Source: Pontimicrobium aquaticum (lineage in GTDB: Bacteria > Bacteroidota > Bacteroidia > Flavobacteriales > Flavobacteriaceae). Taken from it: a DNA stretch of 64,000 bases. The notes beneath the pieces are model-generated. The model saw nothing but the letters and a program-made list of their open reading frames with translations. It was not told where the DNA came from and searched no databases. Within the stretch, counting starts at the first letter, position 1, and the number at the start of each line of letters is the position of its first letter. Shown here one piece after another: positions 1 through 10,645 of the stretch. Where the stretch lies: NCBI RefSeq assembly GCF_005047595.1, contig NZ_SUPL01000002.1, positions 248,001 to 312,000 of the forward strand, written 5' to 3'. The position numbers and the translations under genes are program-made.

Positions 1-1
1 A

Positions 2-577
2 GAAACTGAAACCCTTTGGTCTCAAATGCTAATAAGAGGTATTAAAGGAAAACGTATTAATCAGCGATTAAATACTTTAGCTGTAGTTGAAACTAAATGG
101 GAAACAGTGAAAAATTATTTCCCCGACGCAAAGGTATTAAAAACCATAGTGCCTTCCAATGGTCGAATAAGCACTACTTCAAAAGCTAGTAAAAATAGTT
201 TAAGGAATACCAATTTGCCTGACGATAGAGAGTTTGTATATGGTGTTTTAGATGAAGATGATAACGTTAACATCTTTCAGTATCAGGATTTTGCCAACCA
301 AAGCAGATACGATATTACACTTAGGCAACATAACTACATTGTTTACGGAAACGAAACTCTTAAAGTTATTAGTGCTTTTGAAGTAGATGATTTTAATACT
401 TATCAAATATTAGACGAAAGTGAGTTTCCTTACGTGCTTCAAGACCTCAATGGTGTTAAGTACAATGTACTAGGTCTTGGAACTAATGGTAATACACTAG
501 GAAAACCAAAATACGCATACGTTGCTGCATGGTGGGCTTTTGAAGATTTTTTTACTGATTTCACGTTTCAACAATAA
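2..577 (+). CDS. DUF3179 domain protein, C-terminal part
   Basis: The reading frame is open to the left edge, so only the C-terminal part (about 191 residues) is visible. The first in-frame ATG, at 26, is probably internal because the residues before it (ETETLWSQ) continue the family motif. The stretch ETLWSQ, followed by a short variable segment and then VVETKWETVKNYFPDAKVL, matches my memory of DUF3179 proteins, whose function is not established. A hydrophobic AYVAAWWAFEDFF segment lies near the C-terminus. The gene converges with the next one, with only two bases between stop codons. Family assignment is by motif recall, not by search. Confidence 0.7.
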   Translation, partial: ETETLWSQMLIRGIKGKRINQRLNTLAVVETKWETVKNYFPDAKVLKTIVPSNGRISTTSKASKNSLRNTNLPDDREFVYGVLDEDDNVNIFQYQDFANQSRYDITLRQHNYIVYGNETLKVISAFEVDDFNTYQILDESEFPYVLQDLNGVKYNVLGLGTNGNTLGKPKYAYVAAWWAFEDFFTDFTFQQ

Positions 578-579
578 AC

Positions 580-1077
580 TTATTTTCCGTAGAGTAAACC
601 ATTCATAAAGTTATGTAGTAATACCATTTGGTCTCGTCCAGTAGCTTTACCCAAACGTCCTACAAAGTATAAAGCAATCCATAATACTATCATAAAAATA
701 GCAACAAACAACTGTATAGCAAAATCGGTTTTTAACGTCCAGTTGGTGTAAGCCCATATACCAAAACCAAGAAATAAGCCTGCAACTATAAAATGAAAAA
801 ACATAAACATTGTCCAAACAGTTGGATTTGGACCAAACAAACCAAATAACTGACATGAGTTTTTGTCAACTCCCATAATTTCTAGATGCAATTGTGGCGA
901 CCAGAAATGCTGGTCAGCCTTCGGAATTTTTATAAATACATGGTCATCAACTCTCGATATAATAAAATTCTTTTGAGTGTTTTTTGCTTCTTCAAAAGCT
1001 TTTAATACCTCTTGATTGTTCTTACTAAGTTCAATTTTAAACCTTGGACGTAAAACTATGTCATTGTTTATAGACAT
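580..1077 (-). CDS. Conserved two-helix membrane protein, function unknown
   Basis: A 165-residue protein with a soluble N-terminal part (about residues 1-85) and two strongly hydrophobic segments, roughly 90-111 and 120-142, separated by a short polar turn. The C-terminus is a short amphipathic tail. No signal peptide, catalytic motif or cofactor site is visible. It is divergent from der, with about 77 bases between the start codons. I recognise it only as the kind of small conserved inner-membrane protein common in flavobacteria and assign no function. Confidence 0.6.
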   Translation of the reverse strand: MSINNDIVLRPRFKIELSKNNQEVLKAFEEAKNTQKNFIISRVDDHVFIKIPKADQHFWSPQLHLEIMGVDKNSCQLFGLFGPNPTVWTMFMFFHFIVAGLFLGFGIWAYTNWTLKTDFAIQLFVAIFMIVLWIALYFVGRLGKATGRDQMVLLHNFMNGLLYGK

Positions 1078-1130
1078 TGCTATTTAAATTATCTGCTGAA
1101 TTTACAGTTTTTTCTTAAATAAGGAAACAC

Positions 1131-1138
1131 TACCTTTG
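1131..1138 (+). promoter_or_regulatory. Candidate -7 promoter element for der
   Basis: TACCTTTG fits the Bacteroidota -7 consensus TAnnTTTG and lies 17 bases before the der ATG. No clear -33 TTG is seen at the usual distance, so this rests on the -7 match and its position. Confidence 0.45.
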
Positions 1139-1154
1139 CACAATATTTTAAAAT

Positions 1155-2459
1155 ATGGGAAATATAGTTGCAATTGTAGGACGTCCAAATGTTGGGAAGT
1201 CAACTTTCTTTAATCGTTTAATACAACGACGAGAAGCTATTGTTGATGCAGTAAGTGGCGTGACAAGAGATAGGCATTATGGTAAAAGTGACTGGAATGG
1301 AAAAGAGTTTTCATTAATAGACACAGGTGGCTATGTAAAAGGTAGTGACGATATTTTTGAAGCAGAAATCGATAAACAAGTTGAGTTAGCAATTGATGAA
1401 GCCGATGCTATCATTTTTATGGTAGATGTAGAGTCTGGTGTTACAGGAATGGACGAAGATGTTGCAACCTTGTTACGAAAAGTTGAAAAACCAGTTTTTT
1501 TAGTGGTAAATAAAGTTGATAATGCTAAACGAGCTGAAGATGCAGTAGAGTTTTATTCGTTAGGTCTTGGGGATTATTTTACTATAGCAAGTATTAATGG
1601 TAGTGGTACAGGAGATTTATTAGATGCTTTAGTAGAAGCTTTGCCAGAGCAAGAAGAAGTACAAGAAAACGAATTGCCGCGTTTTGCCGTTGTTGGTCGC
1701 CCTAATGCTGGAAAGTCATCATTCATTAATGCCTTAATTGGTGAAGATAGATACATTGTAACAGATATTGCAGGAACCACAAGAGATTCAATCGATACTA
1801 AATACAACCGATTTGGATTTGAGTTTAATCTAGTTGATACCGCTGGAATTAGAAAAAAATCTAAAGTAAAAGAAGATTTAGAATTCTACTCGGTTATGCG
1901 AAGTGTTAGAGCTATTGAACATGCAGATGTTTGTTTATTAGTTTTTGATGCCACAAGAGGTTTTGATGGTCAAGTGCAAAATATTTTTTGGTTAGCAGAG
2001 CGTAACAGAAAAGGAATCGTAATATTAGTTAATAAATGGGATTTAGTTGAAAAAGATAACAAAACCACTAAAGATTTTGAGAAATACATTCGTCAACAAA
2101 TAGAGCCATTTACCGATGTGCCAATCGTGTTTATTTCGGCCTTAACAAAACAACGTATTTATAAAGCTATAGAAACGGCTGTTGAGGTTTATAAAAACAG
2201 AACTAAACGCATTAAAACTAGTGTGTTAAATGATGTGTTATTGCCAATAATAGAGAACTATCCTCCACCAGCTTATAAAGGCAAATTTGTAAAAATCAAG
2301 TATATAATGCAGTTGCCTACACCACAACCACAATTTGCATTTTTCTGTAATTTACCACAATACGTAAAAGAGCCTTACAAGCGTTTTCTTGAAAATAAGT
2401 TAAGAGAACATTTTGATTTTCACGGAGTTCCTGTAAGTGTATATATGCGTAAGAAATAA
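1155..2459 (+). CDS. der: Ribosome assembly GTPase Der (EngA)
   Basis: 434 residues, the usual length for Der. Two GTPase domains are arranged in tandem: the first has GRPNVGKS at 9-16, a DTGGY switch and an NKVD specificity motif; the second has GRPNAGKS near 181, DTAGI and NKWD. A C-terminal KH-like domain of about 85 residues ends in MRKK. The tandem G domains plus KH domain are diagnostic of Der, an essential factor in 50S subunit maturation. Nothing is missing. It appears to be transcribed alone from the element at 1131. Confidence 0.97.
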   Translation: MGNIVAIVGRPNVGKSTFFNRLIQRREAIVDAVSGVTRDRHYGKSDWNGKEFSLIDTGGYVKGSDDIFEAEIDKQVELAIDEADAIIFMVDVESGVTGMDEDVATLLRKVEKPVFLVVNKVDNAKRAEDAVEFYSLGLGDYFTIASINGSGTGDLLDALVEALPEQEEVQENELPRFAVVGRPNAGKSSFINALIGEDRYIVTDIAGTTRDSIDTKYNRFGFEFNLVDTAGIRKKSKVKEDLEFYSVMRSVRAIEHADVCLLVFDATRGFDGQVQNIFWLAERNRKGIVILVNKWDLVEKDNKTTKDFEKYIRQQIEPFTDVPIVFISALTKQRIYKAIETAVEVYKNRTKRIKTSVLNDVLLPIIENYPPPAYKGKFVKIKYIMQLPTPQPQFAFFCNLPQYVKEPYKRFLENKLREHFDFHGVPVSVYMRKK

Positions 2460-2551
2460 ACTTTAAGATAAAATTATAGTTTCTTTAAGAAAATTCATAC
2501 GTTAATTAATATACTTTAGTTTGATAAAACCAATTACCAACTTTATTACTC

Positions 2552-5344
2552 ATGAAGCAATTATTTTTTGTACTAGCCATTTTTTGCGCTTTTACATCTT
2601 ATTCACAATCTATAGAGTTTAAAATCTCTGGGGCTGTTGTTACAGAATCCGAAAACACACCTTTAGAATCCGCAACAGTTTATTTAGAGAGAATTAAAGA
2701 CAGTACCTTAGTAACTTATACTATTAGTGATAAGAATGGTAAATTTACATTAGAAGGAAAAGCTTTCGATAAAAATATTAATCTACTTATTTCTTATGTT
2801 GGCTATCAAACACATAAGCAAGCTGTTGTATTAGGTAAAGATGAAATAAATTTAGAAACAATAAAATTACAGACAGACTCCAATGCGTTAGATGAAGTCG
2901 TAATTACCTCTCGTGCACCTATTACTGTTAAAAAGGATACTTTAGAGTTTAATGTAAATTCTTTTAAAACAAAAAAGGATGCTAATGTTGAAGATTTATT
3001 AAAGCAACTACCTGGAGTTGAAGTTGACGAAGCTGGAAAGATTACAGTAAATGGTAAAGAAGTAAATAAAATTTTAGTTAATGGTAAACCTTTTTTTGGT
3101 AACGACCCAACAATTACCACACGAAATTTAACCAAAGAACTTATAAGCAAAGTTCAAATCACAGATACTAAATCAAAAGCACAAGCATTTACTGGAGAAG
3201 AAGCTGATGGTGAAAACAAAACCATTAACCTAACCATTAAAGAAGATAAAAACAAGGGTGTTTTTGGTAGAGTATCTGGCGGAGCAGGAACTGATAAACG
3301 TTATGAATTTGCTGGTATGCTTAATGTGTTTGATAACGAGCAGCGTATCAGCGCATTGGCAGGAGGTAATAATACTAATTCGCCAGGGTTTAGTTTTGGC
3401 GAAATTTACAGAATGTTTGGTAGCGGAGGCAACGTTTCTTTTAATAGCGGAGGAAGTTTTAACATTGGTGGTCGTGGCTTTGGTGGAGGTCAAGGCATTA
3501 CTACATCACAAAATTATGGTATCAATTATGCTGATGAGGTTAGCGATAAGTTAGACATATCTGCCGATTATTTTTATTCTGGGAGTAATTCGGAAAATGA
3601 AACGACTACCGACAGAGAAAACATCCTACCAGATAGAAGATATTTTACAAGCTCCAACTCAAGATCTTATAATGAAGGGAACAGTCATAGTGCTAATTTA
3701 GAGTTTGAAATTGAAGTTGATTCTACTTTAAGAATAGATATAGAACCGTCTTTTAATGCTACTAGAAACAAAAGGGAGTTTTCACAAGATGAATCCTCGC
3801 ATGATGAGGCTAATGTATTAATAAACGAGTCTAGCTCTTCATCATTTATAGAAACGGTTGGGAAAGATTTTAGTAATGAACTCGATATAACAAAAAAGTT
3901 TGGTAGTAATGGTGCTTTTTTAAGATTGAGTTTAGATAACGATTATAATACTACCGAAACAGATGATTATTTAAATTCTGTTTTAAATACATATGGCACA
4001 AACCCATCGGAGACCATAAGAAATCAATTTGCTGAAGGCGATAGAACCACAACAGGACTTTCGGCAAGTGTTAACTATAGGTTGCCGTTAAGAGGTAAAG
4101 AATGGTATGCTGATATTGGATATAGAATAAATAACAATAAACGCGAAAACAAAATAAGTACTTACGATTTTGATGATATAGATCAAGATTACACCATTTT
4201 AAATACTGCTTTAAGTACTGATTTTGAATATAAAGACAATGCAAACACACCTTCTGTAAGAGTTAGCCACAGAAAGGATAAGCTATTTACAAGCTTAGAG
4301 GCACGTTATGTTTTTAGAAAGCTAGAGAATGAAGATTTTTTAAGACCAAGTCTTCCAAAATTGTCACGTGATTTTGAAGCTTTAGAAATTCGTTCTAATT
4401 TTCGATATCGATTTAGCAGAAAATCGTCTGTGCATTTTGGATATAATTTGAGTAATAATCCACCAAATTTAACACAGTTACAGCCATTCGAGGATGTATC
4501 AGATCCTTTGAATAAGGTAGAGGGTAACCCAGAATTAGAACCTACAAATAATCATCGCGTATATGCAAGCTTTAATTCTTTTGATTTTCAAAAGGGAACA
4601 GGGGTCTTTGGAAACATAAGTGCTAATTTTAGAAATAACGAAGTAGTTTCTAAAACAACTATCGATGATAACTTTGTAAGAAGTACAACCTTTGCAAATG
4701 TTAATGGAGGTTATAATCTTAATTCTAGAGTAAGTTATAGTAAATCTGTAAAAATTGATACTGTTAAAACGTTTAAGTACAGAGTAGCTTTATCAGCAAA
4801 CACGAATAAAAATATTAACTTCAATAACGGTGAGCAGTATGCTTCAAAAATTAACGCATTAACACCATCATTAGAGCTTACTTTCGATTGGAAGAACGTT
4901 ATGCAATTTATACCAAGCTATAACTTGTCATTTACAAGAAGAAAGTTTGATTTAGTAGCGTTTGATGATGAAGATTTTCTTCAGCACTCCATTGGAATAC
5001 GTACAGCAACTATGGTTCCCAAAAAGCTAGAGTGGCGAAACGATATTAGGTATAATTACAATCCTAATGTAGCTCCTGGTTTTCAAAAAAGTGCATGGTT
5101 TTGGAATGCTACCTTGGCATATTCAATATTAAAAGACCAAGGAGCCATTACTTTAAAGGCATACGATTTGTTAAATCAAAATACCAATGCGCGTCGTATA
5201 GCAACAGCCAACTATATACAAGATTCACAAAGTACAGTATTAAAACGCTATTTTATGTTAAGCTTTAGTTGGAAATTTAATAGCATGGGACCACAAGCTA
5301 AACAAGGAGGTCGCAGAGGAAGTTTTAGAATGATGATGCACTAA
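2552..5344 (+). CDS. TonB-receptor-like outer-membrane beta-barrel protein
   Basis: 930 residues. A signal peptide (residues 1-19, ending SYSQ) is followed by a carboxypeptidase-regulatory-like beta-sandwich domain (about 24-110), then a plug-like domain beginning LDEVVITSRAPI and containing a VNGK repeat with a PFFGNDP loop, then a long beta-barrel of alternating polar and aromatic strands. This order is typical of the Bacteroidota outer_membrane_beta-barrel_3 group, related to TonB-dependent receptors but often annotated simply as outer-membrane beta-barrel protein. The C-terminus (GGRRGSFRMMMH) is basic and not a classical barrel-closing phenylalanine. No SusD partner is adjacent, so the substrate cannot be inferred. 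Confidence 0.85.
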   Translation: MKQLFFVLAIFCAFTSYSQSIEFKISGAVVTESENTPLESATVYLERIKDSTLVTYTISDKNGKFTLEGKAFDKNINLLISYVGYQTHKQAVVLGKDEINLETIKLQTDSNALDEVVITSRAPITVKKDTLEFNVNSFKTKKDANVEDLLKQLPGVEVDEAGKITVNGKEVNKILVNGKPFFGNDPTITTRNLTKELISKVQITDTKSKAQAFTGEEADGENKTINLTIKEDKNKGVFGRVSGGAGTDKRYEFAGMLNVFDNEQRISALAGGNNTNSPGFSFGEIYRMFGSGGNVSFNSGGSFNIGGRGFGGGQGITTSQNYGINYADEVSDKLDISADYFYSGSNSENETTTDRENILPDRRYFTSSNSRSYNEGNSHSANLEFEIEVDSTLRIDIEPSFNATRNKREFSQDESSHDEANVLINESSSSSFIETVGKDFSNELDITKKFGSNGAFLRLSLDNDYNTTETDDYLNSVLNTYGTNPSETIRNQFAEGDRTTTGLSASVNYRLPLRGKEWYADIGYRINNNKRENKISTYDFDDIDQDYTILNTALSTDFEYKDNANTPSVRVSHRKDKLFTSLEARYVFRKLENEDFLRPSLPKLSRDFEALEIRSNFRYRFSRKSSVHFGYNLSNNPPNLTQLQPFEDVSDPLNKVEGNPELEPTNNHRVYASFNSFDFQKGTGVFGNISANFRNNEVVSKTTIDDNFVRSTTFANVNGGYNLNSRVSYSKSVKIDTVKTFKYRVALSANTNKNINFNNGEQYASKINALTPSLELTFDWKNVMQFIPSYNLSFTRRKFDLVAFDDEDFLQHSIGIRTATMVPKKLEWRNDIRYNYNPNVAPGFQKSAWFWNATLAYSILKDQGAITLKAYDLLNQNTNARRIATANYIQDSQSTVLKRYFMLSFSWKFNSMGPQAKQGGRRGSFRMMMH

Positions 5345-5362
5345 ACATAAACACTAAAAATG

Positions 5363-5692
5363 TTATAGATTGTTTTTTAATTTGATAAGCTGGCTTTTTA
5401 TAGCTTCTAATTTGTTGATAATCTCAAAATTATTTAAAGACTGCTTTTTTTCTTCTTTTAAGTGAATTTTGGCGCCTTCAAGAGTGAAACCACGTTCCTT
5501 AACTAAGTGATAAATAAACTTAAGGTTTTTAATGTCTTCAGGTGTGAATTTCCTATTGCCTTTCGCATTTTTTTTAGGCTTTAGAATATCGAATTCTTTT
5601 TCCCAAAAACGAATTAGTGAGGTGTTAACACCAAAAGCCTTGGCGACTTCGCCAATACCATAATATCGTTTTTCTGGTAGCTCTATATGCAT
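5363..5692 (-). CDS. MerR-family transcriptional regulator
   Basis: 109 residues. The N-terminal winged helix-turn-helix is clear: YYGIGEVAKAFGVNTSLIRFW, with the arginine and tryptophan typical of MerR, then a second wing segment GNRKFTPEDIKNLKFIYHL. A short coiled-coil tail follows and there is no effector-binding domain. Its start overlaps the stop codon of the upstream M23 peptidase by one base (TAATG), so the two are translationally coupled. The pairing of a small MerR with an M23 peptidase suggests a cell-envelope role, which is inference. Confidence 0.85.
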   Translation of the reverse strand: MHIELPEKRYYGIGEVAKAFGVNTSLIRFWEKEFDILKPKKNAKGNRKFTPEDIKNLKFIYHLVKERGFTLEGAKIHLKEEKKQSLNNFEIINKLEAIKSQLIKLKNNL

Positions 5693-6663
5693 TAGTCGAG
5701 AGATTGATTTTCTAGAGATGCTTTTGCTAATAACTCACTAAATTCTTTTGCCGATAAATTACCATAATAGAAATTTATTGGATTTATTCTCACTCCATCC
5801 TTAAAAATTTCGTAATGTAAATGTGGTGCTTCCGAGCGTCCAGTACTACCAACAAAACCAATAAGGTCGCCACGCTTCACTTTTTGATTTCTCTTAACGT
5901 TGTACTTGTAAAGATGTGCATATAAACTTTCATAACCAAAGCCATGGTCAATTCTAATATGTTTGCCATATCCTGTGGCTCCAGCATCAGCACGTATAAT
6001 TACACCATCACCTGAAGCATAAATAGGTGTGCCTCTTGGTGCTGTGAAATCCATTCCATAATGAAATTTTCTAACCTTAGTAAAAGGATCGGTTCTATAG
6101 CCATAACCCGAAGCCATTCTGGTTAATTCTTCATTATTTACAGGTTGAATAGCAGGAATTGTAGCTAAAAACTTTTCTTTATCCTCTGCTAAAACAGCAA
6201 TTTCATCTAAAGATTTTGATTGTACTACAATTTGTTTTTGAATAATATCTAATCGTTTATTGGCTTCAATTATTAGTTTAGAATTGTCAAAACCTTCAAA
6301 TTGTTTATATCTATTAATTCCACCAAAACCTTGTCGCCTTTGTTCATTTGGTATTGGGTTGGCTTCAAAATAAAGTCTATAAATGGCATTGTCGCGCTCT
6401 TCAACATTAGCTAAAACAGATTCAGCTTCATCCATTTTCTTGTTCAATAATTCGTACTGTAACTGCATGTTTTGAAGCTCCCTTGCAAGTGCTTTTTCTT
6501 TAGGCGATTCAAAATAATAGCTAGCAAAAAACACAAACATAAAACCAAAAAGCGCAGAAGCTAACAAGAACATAAAAACGTACTTAACAGTAGTACGTTT
6601 TTTTCGTACTACTTTCCTATAGGAAAGCGTTTCAGAATCGTAATAATATTTTACTTTAGACAT
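5692..6663 (-). CDS. Membrane-anchored M23 metallopeptidase (LytM type)
   Basis: 323 residues. A short basic cytoplasmic tail (KVVRKKRTTVKY) precedes one transmembrane segment near residues 29-50, a coiled-coil stretch (about 55-100), a linker and a C-terminal M23 domain. The zinc ligands are present: HYGMD near residue 203, and HLHYE near 283 at the end of the domain. These enzymes cut peptidoglycan cross-links or, if degenerate, activate amidases; here the ligands are intact. It is divergent from alaS and is the first gene of a two-gene unit with the MerR regulator. Confidence 0.9.
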   Translation of the reverse strand: MSKVKYYYDSETLSYRKVVRKKRTTVKYVFMFLLASALFGFMFVFFASYYFESPKEKALARELQNMQLQYELLNKKMDEAESVLANVEERDNAIYRLYFEANPIPNEQRRQGFGGINRYKQFEGFDNSKLIIEANKRLDIIQKQIVVQSKSLDEIAVLAEDKEKFLATIPAIQPVNNEELTRMASGYGYRTDPFTKVRKFHYGMDFTAPRGTPIYASGDGVIIRADAGATGYGKHIRIDHGFGYESLYAHLYKYNVKRNQKVKRGDLIGFVGSTGRSEAPHLHYEIFKDGVRINPINFYYGNLSAKEFSELLAKASLENQSLD

Positions 6664-6677
6664 ATCTTAAAATATTC

Positions 6678-6685
6678 TATTTTTG
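6678..6685 (+). promoter_or_regulatory. Candidate -7 promoter element for alaS
   Basis: TATTTTTG fits TAnnTTTG exactly. It would start a transcript about 80 bases before the alaS ATG, in the divergent gap with the M23 gene. Confidence 0.45.
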
Positions 6686-6770
6686 CAGGATTAAATAGAA
6701 CGAACAACAAATATAAAAATTGTTTCATAGTTACAGCAATTTACATAGAACAGGTTATTAACAACTAGAT

Positions 6771-9383
6771 ATGAAGTCTCAAGACATACGCCAGAAATTT
6801 TTAGATTTTTTTGAAAGCAAAAAACATAGTATCGTGCCTTCTGCACCAATGGTTGTAAAAAACGATCCTACGCTTATGTTTGTTAACTCTGGAATGGCGC
6901 CTTTTAAAGAATATTTTTTAGGAAATGCACAACCAAAAAATAACCGAATAGCTGATACGCAAAAATGTTTGCGAGTTTCTGGGAAACATAATGATTTAGA
7001 AGAAGTGGGTTACGATACCTATCATCACACACTTTTTGAAATGCTTGGAAACTGGAGTTTTGGAGATTATTTTAAAAAAGAAGCTATTGCTTGGGCTTGG
7101 GAGCTTTTAACAGAAGTTTATGGTGTTAACAAAGATATTCTATATGTAACCGTTTTCGAAGGCAATGATGAAGATGGCATTCCAATGGATCAAGAAGCAT
7201 ATAATTTTTGGAAAGAAATTATTCCAGAAGATCGCATCTTAATGGGAAATAAGAAAGATAATTTCTGGGAAATGGGAGAACAAGGTCCTTGTGGTCCTTG
7301 TAGCGAAATACATGTAGATATTCGTACGGATGAAGAAAAAGCAAAGGTAGAAGGGAAGTCTTTAGTAAATATGGACCATCCCCAAGTTGTGGAGATTTGG
7401 AACTTGGTATTTATGCAGTATAACCGAAAAGCTAACGGATCTCTTGAAAACTTACCTGCAAAACATATCGATACAGGAATGGGATTTGAACGCTTGTGTA
7501 TGGTATTACAAGATGTAAAATCTAATTACGATACAGATGTATTTACACCTATAATTCGTGAAATTGAAACCATTACAGATAAAAACTACGGAAAAAATAA
7601 TGAAGTAGATATAGCAATTCGTGTTATTTCAGATCATGTTCGCGCAGTAGCTTTTTCTATTGCAGATGGTCAATTACCTAGTAATACTGGAGCAGGTTAT
7701 GTAATAAGACGCATTTTACGACGTGCAGTACGTTACGGATTTACATTTTTAAATAAAAAAGAACCATTTATTTACAGATTAGTTGATGTGTTAAGTAAAA
7801 AAATGGGAAAAGCATTTCCAGAATTAAAATCTCAAAAGCAACTTATCGAAAATGTGATAAAGGAAGAAGAAGCATCGTTTTTAAGAACATTAGATCAGGG
7901 CTTAGTATTATTGAACGGAATTGTTGAGCAAACTAAAGGTGATACAGTTTCAGGCGAAAAAGCTTTTGAATTGTATGATACTTATGGTTTTCCAATAGAC
8001 TTAACAGCTCTAATTCTTTCTGAAAAGGGATTGAAATTGGATGAAGAAGGGTTTAACGCAGAACTACAAAAACAAAAAAATAGATCACGTGCTGCTAGCG
8101 AGATGTCAACAGACGATTGGACGATTCTAGTAGATGATGCTGAGCAGGAATTTATAGGTTATGATGCCTTAGAAGCAAATGTGAAAATTACACGATACCG
8201 AAAAGTGACCTCTAAAAAAGATGGCGACATGTATCAGCTGGTCTTCAATTTAACACCTTTTTATGCTGAAGGAGGAGGTCAAGTAGGTGATAAAGGCTAT
8301 TTAAAAGATACACATGGAGACGTGGTTTATATTTTAGACACCAAAAAGGAAAACAATGTAATTATTCATTTTGCTAAAAACTTACCAGACCATTTAACTG
8401 AAACCTTTAAAGCTGTAGTCGATGCAAAACAACGCCAAAGAACTGAGGCTAATCATACTGCTACACACTTATTACACCAAGCTTTAAGAGAAGTTTTAGG
8501 AGATCATGTAGAGCAAAAAGGTAGTGCAGTGCATTCTAAGTATTTACGATTTGATTTTTCACATTTTTCTAAATTGACTACGGAGCAATTACGAGATGTT
8601 GAAAATTTTGTAAATGCACGTATAGATGGAAAATTACCTCTAGAGGAAAACAGAAATGTACCTATGGAACAAGCAATTGCAAATGGCGCAATGGCTTTAT
8701 TTGGTGAAAAATATGGTGATACTGTTCGTACCATTCGCTTTGGACAATCAATGGAGTTGTGCGGTGGTACACATGTAAAAAACACAGCAGATATTTGGCA
8801 TTTCAAAATTAGATCAGAAAGTGCTATTGCATCAGGGATTAGGCGTATTGAAGCTATTACAAGCGATGCAGTGAAAGACTTTTATTTTGATACAAACAGA
8901 GCTTATTTTGAAATTAGAGATTTGCTTAATAATGCTAAAGACCCTGTGAAAGCTGTTGCTGATTTAAAAGACGAGAACAACGAATTAAAAAAGCAAATTG
9001 AAACCTTATTAAAAGACAAGGCAAAAAACATAAAAGGTGATTTAAAAAATGAAATGACTGAGATTAATGGAATTCAATTTTTAGCGAAACAATTGGATTT
9101 AGATGCCTCAGGAATGAAAGATTTGTGTTTTGAATTAGGAAGCGAATACAATAACTTATTTTTGCTATTCGCTGCTGAAAATGATGGAAAAGCATTGTTG
9201 TCTTGCTATATCTCAAAAGAGCTAGTTGCTGAGAAAAACCTTAATGCTGGACAAGTAGTAAGAGAACTTGGTAAATACATTCAAGGAGGAGGAGGAGGGC
9301 AGCCTTTCTTTGCAACTGCAGGAGGGAAGAATCCTGATGGAATTAAAGAAGCTTTAGAAAAATCAGAAAATTATATTGAATAA
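6771..9383 (+). CDS. alaS: Alanyl-tRNA synthetase
   Basis: 870 residues, full length. The class II catalytic core runs from the N-terminus and includes [20 protein letters not shown]. The editing domain carries the zinc-binding HTATHLLH motif (about residue 563) and the CGGTH motif (about 663). The C-terminal C-Ala domain has a coiled coil ([13 protein letters not shown]) and a glycine-rich [14 protein letters not shown] segment. It charges tRNA-Ala and hydrolyses mischarged serine or glycine. No deviations from the family were seen. A dispersed repeat follows directly after the stop. Confidence 0.98.
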   Translation: MKSQDIRQKFLDFFESKKHSIVPSAPMVVKNDPTLMFVNSGMAPFKEYFLGNAQPKNNRIADTQKCLRVSGKHNDLEEVGYDTYHHTLFEMLGNWSFGDYFKKEAIAWAWELLTEVYGVNKDILYVTVFEGNDEDGIPMDQEAYNFWKEIIPEDRILMGNKKDNFWEMGEQGPCGPCSEIHVDIRTDEEKAKVEGKSLVNMDHPQVVEIWNLVFMQYNRKANGSLENLPAKHIDTGMGFERLCMVLQDVKSNYDTDVFTPIIREIETITDKNYGKNNEVDIAIRVISDHVRAVAFSIADGQLPSNTGAGYVIRRILRRAVRYGFTFLNKKEPFIYRLVDVLSKKMGKAFPELKSQKQLIENVIKEEEASFLRTLDQGLVLLNGIVEQTKGDTVSGEKAFELYDTYGFPIDLTALILSEKGLKLDEEGFNAELQKQKNRSRAASEMSTDDWTILVDDAEQEFIGYDALEANVKITRYRKVTSKKDGDMYQLVFNLTPFYAEGGGQVGDKGYLKDTHGDVVYILDTKKENNVIIHFAKNLPDHLTETFKAVVDAKQRQRTEANHTATHLLHQALREVLGDHVEQKGSAVHSKYLRFDFSHFSKLTTEQLRDVENFVNARIDGKLPLEENRNVPMEQAIANGAMALFGEKYGDTVRTIRFGQSMELCGGTHVKNTADIWHFKIRSESAIASGIRRIEAITSDAVKDFYFDTNRAYFEIRDLLNNAKDPVKAVADLKDENNELKKQIETLLKDKAKNIKGDLKNEMTEINGIQFLAKQLDLDASGMKDLCFELGSEYNNLFLLFAAENDGKALLSCYISKELVAEKNLNAGQVVRELGKYIQGGGGGQPFFATAGGKNPDGIKEALEKSENYIE

Positions 9384-9389
9384 AACTTT

Positions 9390-9448
9390 CATTCCGCACT
9401 GTCCTACTGAGTGCAGTCGAAGTGTGATGCAGAAAATCCACAATGAAG
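9390..9448 (+). repeat. Dispersed flavobacterial palindromic repeat, long type
   Basis: The unit begins CATTCCGCACTGTCCTACTG and ends in TCCACA(A/T)TGAAGCT. A closely related copy is at 28281-28341, where the ends form a perfect inverted repeat (ATTCCGCAT / ATGCGGAAT); in this copy the stem is partly decayed. The start codon of the next gene lies in the last bases of the shared sequence. Confidence 0.8.
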
Positions 9449-10387
9449 CTACAAACAACAATACCTCTAAAACCACAGCAACATAATCAAATAGATTATA
9501 ACTCTAACGTGTTGTTATTGGGTTCGTGTTTTGTAGAAAATATTGGGAAAAAGTTAGATTATTTTAAGTTTCAAAATTTTCAAAATCCATTCGGTATTTT
9601 ATTTCAGCCTTTAGCAATAGAAAGGCTAATCACTAATGCAATAAACGACAAAGAATATACTGAAAGCGATATCTTTTTTCATAACGAGCAATGGCACTGC
9701 TATGATGCACATTCTAAATTAAGTTCGTATTCAAAAGAAGAATTACAGGCTAGTTTAAATAAACAAATTAAGTTAACACATAATCAAGTAAACAAGTCAA
9801 CGCACATTATTGTAACTTTAGGAACAGCTTGGGTGTATAGACATATTGAAACAGATGCTATCGTGGCTAATTGCCATAAAGTGCCACAAAAAAAATTCTT
9901 AAAAGAATTACTTTCCATTGTCAAAATTACAGAATCGTTACAATCAATTATCACACTTATCAGAAGTGTCAATAAGAAAGCATCTATTCTGTTTACATTA
10001 TCTCCAGTACGTCACTTAAAAGATGGTTTTATTGAAAATACGCAAAGTAAAGCACATTTAATTGCGGCTATTCATCAAGTGGTTAAACCAAGAAATAACG
10101 TGCATTATTTTCCTTCGTATGAAATTATGATGGATGAGTTGCGCGATTATCGTTTTTATGCTGAAGATATGATACATCCAAACAATATGGCTGTAAATTA
10201 TATTTGGGATAGATTTCAAGGAGTCTGGATTTCAAAAGATGCTTCAATAACTATGGAGGAAGTTGAATTTGTTCAAAAAGGCTTACAACATAAACCCTTC
10301 AATCCAAAATCTCAAGAGCATCTTAAGTTCCTAAAAAACTTAGAAGAGAAAAAGGCGCAGCTTTATATAAAGGGCATTGTCATATAA
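9443..10387 (+). CDS. GSCFA domain protein
   Basis: 314 residues. The defining GSCF motif is at about residues 28-31 in VLLLGSCFVENIG, followed by FQNPFGILFQP. The fold is expected to be SGNH/GDSL-hydrolase-like; ILFTLSPVRHLKDG and EDMIHPN near the C-terminal half fit the catalytic His region of that superfamily. The substrate is unknown. It lies 59 bases after alaS with the repeat filling the gap, a neighbour pair common in flavobacteria. The ATG at 9443 is chosen because MKLQTTIPLK is the typical N-terminus. Confidence 0.85.
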   Translation: MKLQTTIPLKPQQHNQIDYNSNVLLLGSCFVENIGKKLDYFKFQNFQNPFGILFQPLAIERLITNAINDKEYTESDIFFHNEQWHCYDAHSKLSSYSKEELQASLNKQIKLTHNQVNKSTHIIVTLGTAWVYRHIETDAIVANCHKVPQKKFLKELLSIVKITESLQSIITLIRSVNKKASILFTLSPVRHLKDGFIENTQSKAHLIAAIHQVVKPRNNVHYFPSYEIMMDELRDYRFYAEDMIHPNNMAVNYIWDRFQGVWISKDASITMEEVEFVQKGLQHKPFNPKSQEHLKFLKNLEEKKAQLYIKGIVI

Positions 10388-10503
10388 ATTTTGGTTTATT
10401 TAATATAATTATCATTAGCTGAGACAGTTAAGTTGTTTAAATATATTTTGCACTATTTTTAAACACAATACCTCAAGACTCTTCATCTTTTTTAACTACT
10501 TCT

Positions 10504-10546
10504 TATCGAAAAAAATAAATTCAATTAATTAAAAGCTATATATTCG
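10504..10546 (+). promoter_or_regulatory. Upstream elements of small-RNA unit 1
   Basis: A TATCGAAAAAAA box starts at 10504, 46 bases before the conserved TGCTATTAATCAA at 10550, the same spacing as in units 2 and 3. The -7-like element is TATATTCG at 10539-10546, ending three bases before the conserved sequence. The second, more distant box found in units 2 and 3 (97 bases upstream) is not recognisable here. Confidence 0.5.
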
Positions 10547-10549
10547 ATA

Positions 10550-10619
10550 TGCTATTAATCAATTTTTAAAAGGCGTCAGGGAGTTTTGTTTATACAAAAT
10601 TTAACTGATGCTTTTTTTT
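10550..10619 (+). ncRNA. Candidate small RNA, unit 1 of 3
   Basis: Begins with TGCTATTAATCAA, shared exactly with units 2 and 3. A branched hairpin follows: outer stem GCGTCAG (10573-10579) with CTGATGC (10605-10611), inner hairpin TTTTGT/ACAAAA, then eight T (10612-10619), as in an intrinsic terminator. One outer pair is G-T, which works as a G-U wobble only if the plus strand is transcribed. No open reading frame of note is present. Transcription is inferred, not shown. Confidence 0.55.
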
Positions 10620-10645
10620 GTGCTATGTAATTAGGATTTTTACTT

